A DNA stretch of 64,000 nucleotides from Rhodospira trueperi (GTDB lineage: Bacteria; Pseudomonadota; Alphaproteobacteria; Rhodospirillales; Rhodospirillaceae), in the NCBI RefSeq assembly GCF_900101965.1, contig NZ_FNAP01000001.1, positions 620,001 through 684,000 on the forward strand, in the 5' to 3' direction. Shown piece by piece: positions 54,075 to 62,222 of this stretch; positions within the stretch are counted from its first letter, which is position 1, and each line of letters starts with the position of its first letter. The notes beneath the pieces were generated by a model, which was not told where the DNA came from, did no database searches, and was given only the letters and a program-made list of their open reading frames with translations. The position numbers were made by a program, and so were the translations under genes.

Positions 54075-54139
54075 CCGTCCGCCTGAGGCATCATCGGAGG
54101 GGAGAAAGGGGTCAGGCTTACGGCGGCGGGCGGGTTCGG

Positions 54140-55249
54140 TCAAGCGCCGCCAACCTCAACCGTCGGCAGCGCGGACGCATCGAACGGGTGCACGTTGGAC
54201 AGGAACTGATCCACGCTGGAGTCCCAGGAATGGCGCAGGGCGAAGGCGCGACAAGCGTCCGGGTCTCCTTCGAGCGCGGCCATCGCCGCCGCCTGAAGGT
54301 CGTGGCTGAGGCAGCCGACAGGCGCATCGCCGATCACGTCCTTCGGCCCGGCGACCGGGAACGCGGCCACCGGCACGCCGCACGCCAACGCCTCCAGCAG
54401 GACCAGCCCGAAGGTGTCGGTCAGGCTGGGGAAGACGAAGGCATCGGCCACCGCGTAATGCAGCGCCAGGTCGTCGCCCCGCTTCTCGCCCACGAAAACC
54501 ACGTCGGGGTATGCTGCGCGGAGGTCCTCCAACTGCGGCCCCTCTCCCACCACGATCCGGGTCCCCGGCAGGTCCAGGGTCAGGAAAGCCTCGATGTTCT
54601 TCTCGATGGCGACGCGGCCCACGTAGACGAACCACGGACGCGGTCCGGAGATCTCACCGTCCAACGCCGACTTGTCGCGCGGCCGGAACAGGTCGGTATC
54701 AACGCCGCGCCCCCAGCGGCGGATGTTGGTGAAACCCCAGCGCGTCAACTCGTCCTCAATCGACGGCGTGGCCACCATGATGGAGCGCGACCGCGCGTGG
54801 AAATGCCGCAGCAGGGCATAGCTCCAGTCCACAGGCACCCAGAACCGGGCGTGGACGTACTCGGGAAAGCGAGTGTGAAAGGCCGTCGTGAACGGCAGAT
54901 CCCGGTCCAGGCACACACCGCGCGCGGCCCAGCCCAGCGGCCCCTCTGTGGCGATGTGGATCACCGTCGGGCGCCATTCCATGATGGCCTTGGCCAGGCG
55001 ATGCCTCGGCGCCAGCGCCAGCCGGATTTGCGGATAGGTGGGACACGGCACGGTGTCGAACTGATCCGGGGTCAGCATGTGAACGTCGTGGCCGCGCCGT
55101 TCCAGATGGGCCCGCAGCGTATCCAGGGTACGCACCACCCCATTGACCTGCGGGAACCACGCATCCGTGACGATCAGAATCCGTTCCGAACCGTCGGTGC
55201 CGGACGCAATGGCGGGGGGGTCTGGGTCGGGAAGAGGCGGGGATATCAT
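54140..55249 (-). CDS. GT4 glycosyltransferase, probable glycolipid synthase (Agt-like)
   Basis: A 369-aa GT-B glycosyltransferase. RILIVTDAWFPQVNGVVRTL opens the acceptor domain; RGVDTDLFRP, VYVGRVAIEKNIEAFL and PSLTDTFGLVLLEALACGVPVAAFPV form the nucleotide-sugar domain. Gene order with the PlcP-like phosphoesterase upstream is that of the plcP-agt operon, in which Agt puts a sugar on diacylglycerol released by PlcP during phosphate starvation. A role in LPS core or other surface glycan is the alternative, given the adjacent waaA. The start chosen is ATG 55249; a TTG 42 nt upstream is possible. Confidence 0.8.
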   Translation of the reverse strand: MISPPLPDPDPPAIASGTDGSERILIVTDAWFPQVNGVVRTLDTLRAHLERRGHDVHMLTPDQFDTVPCPTYPQIRLALAPRHRLAKAIMEWRPTVIHIATEGPLGWAARGVCLDRDLPFTTAFHTRFPEYVHARFWVPVDWSYALLRHFHARSRSIMVATPSIEDELTRWGFTNIRRWGRGVDTDLFRPRDKSALDGEISGPRPWFVYVGRVAIEKNIEAFLTLDLPGTRIVVGEGPQLEDLRAAYPDVVFVGEKRGDDLALHYAVADAFVFPSLTDTFGLVLLEALACGVPVAAFPVAGPKDVIGDAPVGCLSHDLQAAAMAALEGDPDACRAFALRHSWDSSVDQFLSNVHPFDASALPTVEVGGA

Positions 55250-55325
55250 GACGGACAGACTCGATAGATCGGACAAACCAAACCAGAACACGCGACGCCG
55301 TCAACCTTGCACGCCGGATGCGGCC

Positions 55326-56279
55326 TCACGCCGACAGTGACGACTCCGGCGTCCGTTCATTCTTCCCGCTCGTTGTCGCCGCCGACGACTCCGACACAGA
55401 CCCAAGGGTTCCGGCCATGACGTTTGTCATTTCCTTGGACGCAGGCTCCTCTGGGTCCGCTTCGTCGCCGATCGGCCCGGAGCCGCCACGATACGCCTCC
55501 AGCATGGAGACGTCGCGGACCTTGGTCCAGTCGATGATCTCCATGCGGCCATCTTCGTGCTCAACCATGGCCGTACAACTTTCAACCCAGTCGCCGTCAT
55601 TGCAGTACACGATATCGCCAAGCTGCCGGATTTCCGCGTGGTGGATATGGCCGCAGATCACCCCGTCCACCCCGCGCTTACGGGCCAGATCGGCCATGCT
55701 CTCCTCGAACTTGGTGATGTACTGCACCGCGTTCTTAACCTTGTGCTTGAGGTACTGCGAGACGGACCAGTATGGCAGACCAAGCCGCCGCCGCGCCAGA
55801 TTGAACCAGTGGTTCAACTCCAACACCGTCACGTAGGCCCAGTCGCCGAGCACAGCCAGCCAACGCGCGTACAGCACCACCCCATCGAACTCATCGCCGT
55901 GGATCACCAGATACCGCCGGCCGTCGGCGCCCTCGTGAATCACCTCGCGGCGCAATTCGACCTCACCGAAATCGGCATCACAGTAATCTCGGGCAAATTC
56001 ATCGTGATTGCCCGGCACGAAGATCACCCGCGTACCCTTCCGCGCCTTGCGCAGAAGCTTCTGCACCACGTCGTTATGCGGTTGCGGCCAATGCCAGTGT
56101 TTCTTTAGACGCCAGCCGTCAACAATATCCCCGACAAGGTAGAGTGTATCCGATTCATTATACTTCAGAAAGTCCAGCAACATCTCGGCCTTACAGCCGC
56201 GTGTTCCCAAGTGAACGTCCGACACGAATATGGTTTTATAATATCGGGGGAGCGGGTCCGACGCCGTCATTTGATTCAT
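55326..56279 (-). CDS. Calcineurin-like metallophosphoesterase, PlcP-like (or LpxH family)
   Basis: A 317-aa metallophosphoesterase. The two-metal site reads FVSDVHLG (Asp21, His23), LVGDIVDGW (Asp51), VPGNHDEF (Asn91, His92), VIHGDEFDG and CGHIHHAEI. The blocks DIVDGWRLKKHW-PQ and VVQKLLRKARKGTRV match the alphaproteobacterial PlcP phospholipase C described from Sinorhizobium; databases often name this group UDP-2,3-diacylglucosamine diphosphatase. The C-terminal 60 residues are a polar Ser/Glu-rich extension. The ATG at 56279 fits conservation but has a weak ribosome site. It heads the operon that runs through agt, waaA, lpxK and GNAT. Confidence 0.85.
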   Translation of the reverse strand: MNQMTASDPLPRYYKTIFVSDVHLGTRGCKAEMLLDFLKYNESDTLYLVGDIVDGWRLKKHWHWPQPHNDVVQKLLRKARKGTRVIFVPGNHDEFARDYCDADFGEVELRREVIHEGADGRRYLVIHGDEFDGVVLYARWLAVLGDWAYVTVLELNHWFNLARRRLGLPYWSVSQYLKHKVKNAVQYITKFEESMADLARKRGVDGVICGHIHHAEIRQLGDIVYCNDGDWVESCTAMVEHEDGRMEIIDWTKVRDVSMLEAYRGGSGPIGDEADPEEPASKEMTNVMAGTLGSVSESSAATTSGKNERTPESSLSA

Positions 56280-56501
56280 ATCACCAGCCTGTTTAACGGG
56301 AACACTCTCCTTACGGTTCTGATCGCGTGAGGTCCGCACACCAAGCTCCCTCGTTCCGACGGCCCGCACCGGCGCCCATTCCGAGGACAGACGCCTGTCC
56401 CCTGCCAAGCATCGCGGCGCACCCCCGCCGTACGGAACCGCCACGATCTACCGATCCCAAATTATGTTGAGCCGGATCGGGAGTGTACCCGTGTTCGGTC
56501 T

Positions 56502-56517
56502 TGAAATAAATATTTCA
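56502..56517. promoter_or_regulatory. Perfect 16-bp AT-rich palindrome upstream of the PlcP-like gene
   Basis: TGAAATAAATATTTCA is a perfect inverted repeat in the most AT-rich part of the 321-bp gap between the FlgO-like gene and the PlcP-like gene. It lies about 220 nt before the latter's start and is a candidate operator or part of the promoter. No Pho box of the CTGTCAT type is visible near it. The rest of the gap has no gene. Confidence 0.45.
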
Positions 56518-56600
56518 CACAGTAAGGACATCGCCCCGAAAGCGAGCGACCCGGACGTTTCCCCCCGGGCCGGCTTCAGTTTTCGTGGAATGATCGCCCG

Positions 56601-57242
56601 CTAGCACCCCGGATCAGCCCAACAGGAGCGGTGGTGCGAGTATTCCCAATCGCCTTCCATCTCCTCGGTCTTGTCCGTGACCGGCGGCACGAGGCTGTTC
56701 ATGTCGGCACCACGCGGCAGATCGAAATCCACGGCGGAAAGAAGGTCCCCGGTCGAGGCCTGAATCAGCCGAGCATTGACGAACACTCGTGTCGCCGCGG
56801 GCGTATAGGTGCCGGCAATCACCGCCTGCGCGCCCACGCTGCGACTGATTTCGCGCAGATTGCGGGATAACACCAACTCCCCGCTCTCTTCACGAATCCG
56901 GAGGGCGTTGCCGAACCGCAGTTCACGCACCGTGAACCCGGCGTTGGCGAGTCGCGTGCCCATCTGTTCGGAAATCAACCGGCCCAGCGGCACGGCCATC
57001 GTCAGGTCGCTGCTATCGACCAGGGTCGTCACCACGATGGGCTTATCCGGGCTCAGGGGCGCGCGGGAGAACTCCAGCAGCTGATCGACAGCCGAGTAGC
57101 TGGCGAGTTCGATGTCCACCGCAGGATGAACGGTTTCCGGGCCAACGGGGTCCGTCGTGTCCGCGACGTCCTCCAGTACGTCGGCACACCCCCCGAGGGC
57201 GAGGGTCGCGGCAGCGAGCATTGGGATGAGGAACGAGCGCAT
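56601..57242 (-). CDS. FlgO-family outer-membrane lipoprotein
   Basis: A 213-aa lipoprotein: lipobox LALGGC (Cys19). The body has the FlgO-family pattern: SAVDQLLEF, PIVVTTLVDSSDLTMAVPLGRLISEQMGTRLANAGFTVREL, and LSRNLREISRSVGAQAVIAGTYTPAATRVFVNARLIQASTGDLLSAVDF. FlgO helps outer-membrane passage of the flagellum in Vibrio, but the fold is also shared by CsgG-like and unrelated envelope lipoproteins. No flagellar gene is nearby, so flagellar function is uncertain. It starts 12 nt after the next lipoprotein gene. Confidence 0.8.
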   Translation of the reverse strand: MRSFLIPMLAAATLALGGCADVLEDVADTTDPVGPETVHPAVDIELASYSAVDQLLEFSRAPLSPDKPIVVTTLVDSSDLTMAVPLGRLISEQMGTRLANAGFTVRELRFGNALRIREESGELVLSRNLREISRSVGAQAVIAGTYTPAATRVFVNARLIQASTGDLLSAVDFDLPRGADMNSLVPPVTDKTEEMEGDWEYSHHRSCWADPGC

Positions 57243-57254
57243 GACCAGCCTCTG

Positions 57255-57947
57255 CTATTCGATGACGAACTGCGCGACCGGCGGCTCCGGCAGGGCGCGT
57301 CCCTGCGGGGCGTACATCGGCGGCATGGCCAGTTCCGGATAGTGGTGAGCATTGTCGCGGGAAACATAGTAGGTCGTGTTGACGGTCGTCTCGCCGCCCT
57401 CTGGCCCAAGGATGCCAATCGCGATCGTGACTTCCGAGAGGTGATACTCGTTGTTGCCATAGAACAACTCGAACAGCGCCGTGCCCGCCGTGGACGTGGC
57501 GCCGTACGGGGCCACCTGCGCCAATTCGCCGATGCCCCACAACCCGGCACTCAGCAGCGTCAGTTCGCCGCGCGGGTGAGCATCCCCAATGTCGTGGTCA
57601 CTGACCCGCGTGCCAAAGGCAAGCTGATGAGTGGCCTGCGCCTTGGTGGGCACCACCGTAATCCCTCGCGCCCGCAATTCTTCGATCAGTTCGAGGCGGA
57701 ATATGCGGCCGAAGTCGGCACTGCTGGCGTGTCCCTGCACATAGAACAGAGCCCCAGCAGGGACCCGCTCCTCAAGAAACAGCGCCAGCTTCACGCCGGT
57801 GTCCTTGGCCATGGCCCGCCAGTGCGTGTTCGACGACAACTCCCGCTGCGGCTCGAGCGGATGCCCGGTGCGATACGGGACCTCGGTACACGCGGCCAGC
57901 CCGGCGGCAACCGTCGCGACCATCAGCGCTATATGAGTTCGACGCAC
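57255..57947 (-). CDS. Outer-membrane lipoprotein, partner of the FlgO-like protein
   Basis: A 230-aa lipoprotein starting at GTG, seven nt after AAGGAG, which is the best ribosome site in the region; a longer frame upstream lacks one. Lipobox LAAC. The middle (VPAGALFYVQGHASSADFGRIFRLELIEELRARGITVVPTKAQATHQLAFGTRV) resembles the strand-helix pattern of TolB-N or CsgG-like domains, in which a protein multimer is built around such units. No family name can be given with confidence. Operon with the FlgO-like gene, which suggests they act together in the outer membrane. Confidence 0.72.
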   Translation of the reverse strand: MRRTHIALMVATVAAGLAACTEVPYRTGHPLEPQRELSSNTHWRAMAKDTGVKLALFLEERVPAGALFYVQGHASSADFGRIFRLELIEELRARGITVVPTKAQATHQLAFGTRVSDHDIGDAHPRGELTLLSAGLWGIGELAQVAPYGATSTAGTALFELFYGNNEYHLSEVTIAIGILGPEGGETTVNTTYYVSRDNAHHYPELAMPPMYAPQGRALPEPPVAQFVIE

Positions 57948-58096
57948 GTCCGGGCTCCTTTCGCCAATGTCCCTGACTGCCCTACTGTAGAGCCGGGACA
58001 GAAAGAATGTCAATAGTCGTAAGGAGCTATGGCGCGTTTTTCCAGCAGTTCATGAACAGAGGCCCGTCTCCCCCTCCCCCACCAGACCTGTCGCGA

Positions 58097-58492
58097 TCAG
58101 TGAACGCTCTGGTCGCCGTGCGGACTGTCCAGGGAAAATGCGGGAATCTCGACCTGAAAGACCTCCCCGGTCTCCACCCAACGCATGGTGTAGGACCCTC
58201 GCATGAACCCGGACGGCGTCGTCAACGGGCATCCGCTGGTGTACTCGAACACCTCGCCGGGATGCAGCACTGGCTGGGCCCCGACAACCCCGGCGCCCTC
58301 CACGTCCCGCATGGATCCGTTGGCGTCCGTGATGACCCAGTGCCGGCGCATCAACTGGACCGCGTTGGCCCCTTCATTGCCGATCACGACCTGATAGGCC
58401 CAGACGAAATGGCCCTCGTCCGGTTCGGACTGATCCTCCAGAAAGAGCGGCCGGACCGTGACGTGGATATCCCGGGTCGTGCTGCTGTACAT
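58097..58492 (-). CDS. apaG: ApaG (Co2+/Mg2+ efflux-associated domain protein)
   Basis: A 131-aa single-domain protein with the ApaG immunoglobulin-like fold: FVWAYQVVIGNEGANAVQLMRRHWVITDANG and VVGAQPVLHPGEVFEYTSGCPL, SGFMRGSYTM. Its biochemical role is not settled; it has been linked to divalent-metal sensitivity and, in eukaryotes, to F-box proteins. The ATG at 58492 follows GAGGGA and is the family's usual start. It is transcribed alone. Confidence 0.93.
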   Translation of the reverse strand: MYSSTTRDIHVTVRPLFLEDQSEPDEGHFVWAYQVVIGNEGANAVQLMRRHWVITDANGSMRDVEGAGVVGAQPVLHPGEVFEYTSGCPLTTPSGFMRGSYTMRWVETGEVFQVEIPAFSLDSPHGDQSVH

Positions 58493-58684
58493 TCTGTCCC
58501 TCACGTTTCCCGAACCGGCCTCAACGCTGCGCGCGCCGATTATTGCAGGCCTCGCGGAGGCTGAACGACCCGCCCCGCTTTCGTGCCGCTTCCGCCATCT
58601 TGTGGTCGCCTTCGTGGGCTCAGTTTGACGCAGACGCGGACGCGGCACCAGAGCGGCGGCCCCGATCAGCGAGGGGAAACGATC

Positions 58685-60427
58685 ATGCGACAAACCCACC
58701 ATAAGCGCGGCGGTCTCACCTTGGCCGTCGCGGTGCTTGCGACACCCGCCGTGATCCCGACGGCCCATGCGGCGGAAAGCTGTCTGGCGATTGTTGAACG
58801 CACGGAAAACGCCCTTCTGGAAGACGGGGCCGCGCCGGGGATGCTGCCCCGCTTCCTGAACGGCATCGGCGGCGGCCAAGCCCTGCAGGCCCCCCCTCCG
58901 CCGGCGACGGCGACTCGAACCGCGCCTCAAGTGGCCGTGGAGGAAATGGCGGACAGCGCCGTCAAGATGGCTCCACCCGCGCCGAGCCCGTCCTTGGAGC
59001 CCCCAGTCGTGGAGCGCGACCGCTTCTCCGACGTGAATCTCAACGGCGTGGTCCGCGTCGCCGAACAGCCCGTCTCGACTTTCTCAGCCGACGTGGACAC
59101 CGCCTCAATGGGGGTGGTGCGCCGTTTCATCCGGGACGGCGACCATCCGCCGGCCGACGCGGTGCGGGTCGAGGAATTGGTGAACTACTTTGACTACGAC
59201 TATCCGCGTCCGAACAGCGCCGGCGAGCCCTTCGCGCCGTCGGTCACCCTGATGCCCTCGCCGTGGGGCGAGGGCCGGCAGGTGATGGTGGTGGGGATCA
59301 GGGGCTGGTCGCCGGAGCGCAGCGAACCACCCCCCGCCAACGTGGTGTTGCTCGCCGACGTGTCGGGATCGATGCACGGTCCCGACCGCCTGGGACTCGT
59401 CAAGCGCTCCATGGCGCTGCTGGTCGATCAGCTTGACGGCGACGATTACATCTCTCTGGTCACCTATGCCGGCTCCGACCGGGTGGTGCTGGAGCCGACG
59501 CCGGCCGACGACAAGGAGACCGTCTGCACGGCCCTCGGCCAACTGACCTCCGGCGGCGGCACGGCCGGGTCCAAGGGCATCGCCACCGCCTACGAACTGG
59601 CGGAAGAGAACTTCCGGAAAGGCGCGGTCAACCGGATCATCCTGGCCACCGACGGTGATTTCAACCTGGGCGTGGTCGATGACGGCCGTCTGGAGGATTA
59701 CGTCGCCCGAAAGCGCGAAACCGGCATCTATCTCAGCATCCTGGGCGTCGGCCGAGGCAACTATAATGACAAGACCATGCAGATGCTGGCCCAGGCCGGC
59801 AACGGCATGGCGGCCTATCTGGACTCGCTGGAGGAAGGCCGGCGCGTCCTGGTGGAGAAGCTGACCGCCCAACTCCAGCCCATCGCCGATGACGTCAAGT
59901 TCCAGATCGAGTTCAACCCGGCGCGCGTGGCCGAGTATCGTCTGGTGGGCTACGAAACCCGCATGCTGCGCGAGGAGGACTTCGCCAACGACGCCGTGGA
60001 CGCCGGGGAGATCGGCGACGGCCACGCCGTCACCGCCCTGTACGAGATTGCCGCGCCAGGCTCGGCCGGACTGCGCCTGCCGGAGCGGCGTTACGGCAAC
60101 GAGGCGTCCGTGGCGCCGGCCGGCGGCCGCGAGGCCGAGATCGCTCACCTGCGCATCCGCTGGAAGGCTCCGGGCGAGGCCGCTTCGCGGCTCATGGAAC
60201 GACCGGTCACCCAGGCCGACGTGGCGCCCCTGGCCCAGCAATCCGATGATGCCCGCTTTGCCGTTGCCGTGGCCGGGTTTGCCCAAATCCTGCAGGAGAA
60301 TGCGGCGGTCGGCGACTACGGCCTGGGTGATGTGCTCGAACTGGCGGACGGGTCCATCGGCGACGACCCCAACGGCCACCGCGCCCGGTTCGTGGATCTG
60401 GTCAAGGCCGCGATGCGATTGAACTGA
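58685..60427 (+). CDS. VWA-domain secreted protein (DUF3520/YfbK type)
   Basis: A 580-aa protein with signal peptide 1-30 (TAHA-AES). After a Pro/Ala-rich stretch, a VWA_N segment (FSDVNLNGVVRVAEQPVSTFSADVDTASMGVVRRFI and VRVEELVNYFDYDYP) leads into a VWA domain with the MIDAS motif DVSGSM, the second ligand TSGGGT and ATDGDFN. The C-terminal DUF3520 domain includes QIEFNPARVAEYRLVGYE. It resembles E. coli YfbK and likely mediates metal-dependent adhesion or assembly in the envelope. The ATG follows GAGGGGAAA. No lipobox was seen. Confidence 0.88.
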   Translation: MRQTHHKRGGLTLAVAVLATPAVIPTAHAAESCLAIVERTENALLEDGAAPGMLPRFLNGIGGGQALQAPPPPATATRTAPQVAVEEMADSAVKMAPPAPSPSLEPPVVERDRFSDVNLNGVVRVAEQPVSTFSADVDTASMGVVRRFIRDGDHPPADAVRVEELVNYFDYDYPRPNSAGEPFAPSVTLMPSPWGEGRQVMVVGIRGWSPERSEPPPANVVLLADVSGSMHGPDRLGLVKRSMALLVDQLDGDDYISLVTYAGSDRVVLEPTPADDKETVCTALGQLTSGGGTAGSKGIATAYELAEENFRKGAVNRIILATDGDFNLGVVDDGRLEDYVARKRETGIYLSILGVGRGNYNDKTMQMLAQAGNGMAAYLDSLEEGRRVLVEKLTAQLQPIADDVKFQIEFNPARVAEYRLVGYETRMLREEDFANDAVDAGEIGDGHAVTALYEIAAPGSAGLRLPERRYGNEASVAPAGGREAEIAHLRIRWKAPGEAASRLMERPVTQADVAPLAQQSDDARFAVAVAGFAQILQENAAVGDYGLGDVLELADGSIGDDPNGHRARFVDLVKAAMRLN

Positions 60428-60456
60428 CCGGCTCCCGGACCCCAGTCGCATCCCTG

Positions 60457-60486
60457 CCCGGTCACCCGACAAACCGGGTGGCCGGG
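60457..60486. terminator. 12-bp hairpin between convergent genes
   Basis: CCCGG-T-CACCCG (60457-60468) pairs with CGGGTG-G-CCGGG (60475-60486), with one G-T wobble and a six-base loop. It has no T tract on either side, so it may stabilise the 3' ends or give rho-assisted termination for both neighbouring genes. Confidence 0.55.
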
Positions 60487-60493
60487 ACCGTTA

Positions 60494-61219
60494 TCAGGGG
60501 AAGGCGCAGCGTGTCGCGGTGGCTTCCGCGAAGCCGGGACGGCTCGCCCTGACCGTGAAGCGGTACTCGGCGCCGTCCACGACCATCGCATGATGGACGG
60601 GCAGGACGCCCTCGACCGCCTCCGTTTCACCGCCCAGGCGGCTGAACAGAACCTCCACCGGCTTCGCCGGATCGAACCAAGCCTCCGGGCGCCCTTCCTC
60701 GTCCGTGGCGCCCGCGCCCGTGGCGGTGATCGTGACCCGCCGGTCGGCAAACGCAACGGCCGAGCCCGACACGCCCTGGTCCGGCACCCGCACGAAGAAC
60801 TGTCGTGTCGTCGGCGACGGATCGCAGTCGGCCGGCGTTTCCGCAGCCTGGATGAGAAAGGCAAGACGATCCGCCGAAACGCCGGCCTCCAACAGCCGGT
60901 TGATCATCTCGTTGAGGCGACGGGCCTCGCCCGCCGGCACGTCCCGATCATACCGGGTCTGCACGTACCGCAACCGGGCGCGCGCTTCCTCCAGGTCCAC
61001 GGACAGACGGCCACGCGCCCGTTCGGATTCCTGAAGCGCCTCCGCCTGTTCCGTCACCCGGCTTTCAAGCTGGTCGGCGCGGTCCCGCAAATCACGGCTC
61101 AGAACGCTGTATCCATAGTACAGCCCGGCGCCCACCGCGCCGGCGCCGATCAACAGCAGGAATAGAACAAGGACAGCATGTCCCGAGCGCCGACGACGGC
61201 GCGGACGACCAAGGGGCAT
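60494..61219 (-). CDS. Single-pass membrane protein with periplasmic coiled coil, unknown
   Basis: A 241-aa protein. A short basic cytoplasmic tail (LGRPRRRRRSG) precedes one membrane helix (HAVLVLFLLLIGAGAVGAGLYYG), then a coiled coil of about 60 residues (RDRADQLESRVTEQAEALQESERARGRLSVDLEEARARL) and a globular beta-rich C-terminal domain (about 140-241) with three cysteines or so. The layout is that of envelope scaffold proteins, but no family is recognised. Start at ATG 61219 after GGAAG. It follows the DUF2062 gene with an 80-nt gap on the same strand. Confidence 0.7.
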   Translation of the reverse strand: MPLGRPRRRRRSGHAVLVLFLLLIGAGAVGAGLYYGYSVLSRDLRDRADQLESRVTEQAEALQESERARGRLSVDLEEARARLRYVQTRYDRDVPAGEARRLNEMINRLLEAGVSADRLAFLIQAAETPADCDPSPTTRQFFVRVPDQGVSGSAVAFADRRVTITATGAGATDEEGRPEAWFDPAKPVEVLFSRLGGETEAVEGVLPVHHAMVVDGAEYRFTVRASRPGFAEATATRCAFP

Positions 61220-61298
61220 GAAACGCTTCCATCGAGACCCGGATGACCCAAGAGGATTTCGTGACCGGGCCCGATCTTGGCGTCGCCATGCCCATCCG

Positions 61299-61994
61299 TC
61301 AATGCGGAGTACCGTCTGAAGACCCGGGTGACGTGTGAGTCCCCATCCGAAGCGCCCGGCGTTCATCGGCCTGGGCGCGCCGTTCTTCGCGCGCGGCCGC
61401 GTGCCGTCGGGAGACCCGGAGACTCAGCCAGTAGCCGCCGACCCCGCTGATCACGACCCAGGGGATCGATCCCACCACCAACGGCAGCCCCCACCCGGCC
61501 ACGATATCGACCATATAGGCCCAAGTCGCTTCCCAGAATCCCATGCCATCGGCCGCGAACGTGTCGTTCCACAGGGTAACGAAGGCATCGAACCCGCTGA
61601 GGTCATCCCAGTGGCCAAGCAGAATCTGCCCCGTAATGTAATAGCCGTAGTAGAAAGGAAGGATGGTGAACGCGTTGGTGATCCACGTCCACGCCAACCC
61701 GAGAACCAGGCTGAAATGCCAGGAAAAAAGACGGCTGGCGATGAACCATGTGCAGGCCACCAGCATCATCTGAATGCCAACCAAGGGGGTCATGGCCCAC
61801 ATCAGTCCGACCATCACCCCGCGCGCGGTGTGTTCGGGCGGGTGGCGACTGCGCATCAGCGGAATGATCAGCCGATAGCGGATGAGGCGCAGGGACTGAC
61901 GCCACCACCCGAACGAACGCCGCCCGGCGCCCGGTGCCGGATCGGCCGAGTCATTACGCGTCAGAGGGGGCTCCGCTGATGGCGGTTCTCGCAT
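61299..61994 (-). CDS. DUF2062 membrane protein
   Basis: A 231-aa protein. Residues about 45-185 contain the DUF2062 pattern: HPPEHTARGVMVGLMWAMTPLVGIQMMLV, ITNAFTILPFYYGYYITGQILLG, then a soluble loop and GLPLVVGSIPWVVISGVGGYWLS. Three or four membrane helices are likely. Function is not established. The N- and C-terminal tails are charged and poorly conserved. On the minus strand TTACAC and TATACG with a 17-nt spacer lie about 100 nt upstream and may be its promoter. Confidence 0.82.
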   Translation of the reverse strand: MREPPSAEPPLTRNDSADPAPGAGRRSFGWWRQSLRLIRYRLIIPLMRSRHPPEHTARGVMVGLMWAMTPLVGIQMMLVACTWFIASRLFSWHFSLVLGLAWTWITNAFTILPFYYGYYITGQILLGHWDDLSGFDAFVTLWNDTFAADGMGFWEATWAYMVDIVAGWGLPLVVGSIPWVVISGVGGYWLSLRVSRRHAAAREERRAQADERRALRMGTHTSPGSSDGTPH

Positions 61995-62222
61995 CGTCTC
62001 TCGTTCAGACGTTCAACGGCCAACGCCCGCCGGCCGGTCGCCCAGGACCACACGCGGCGACGGGATCGGCCCATGATCCTGCCTGCTCATCCGTATAGCA
62101 CGGTGTGGTCGGCGGTGTAATCCCGACCGACGGCATGATCCGCCTATTCCGTTCGGCCGGACGCCCACCGATGCACGGCAACCCGATGCCGATTCGCGCA
62201 GGAGTCCGGTTGTGTCAAGACG

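Noticed and set aside
56280..56600. Pho box upstream of the PlcP-like gene
   Set aside because: I looked for tandem CTGTCAT-like units on both strands and found none better than chance by eye.
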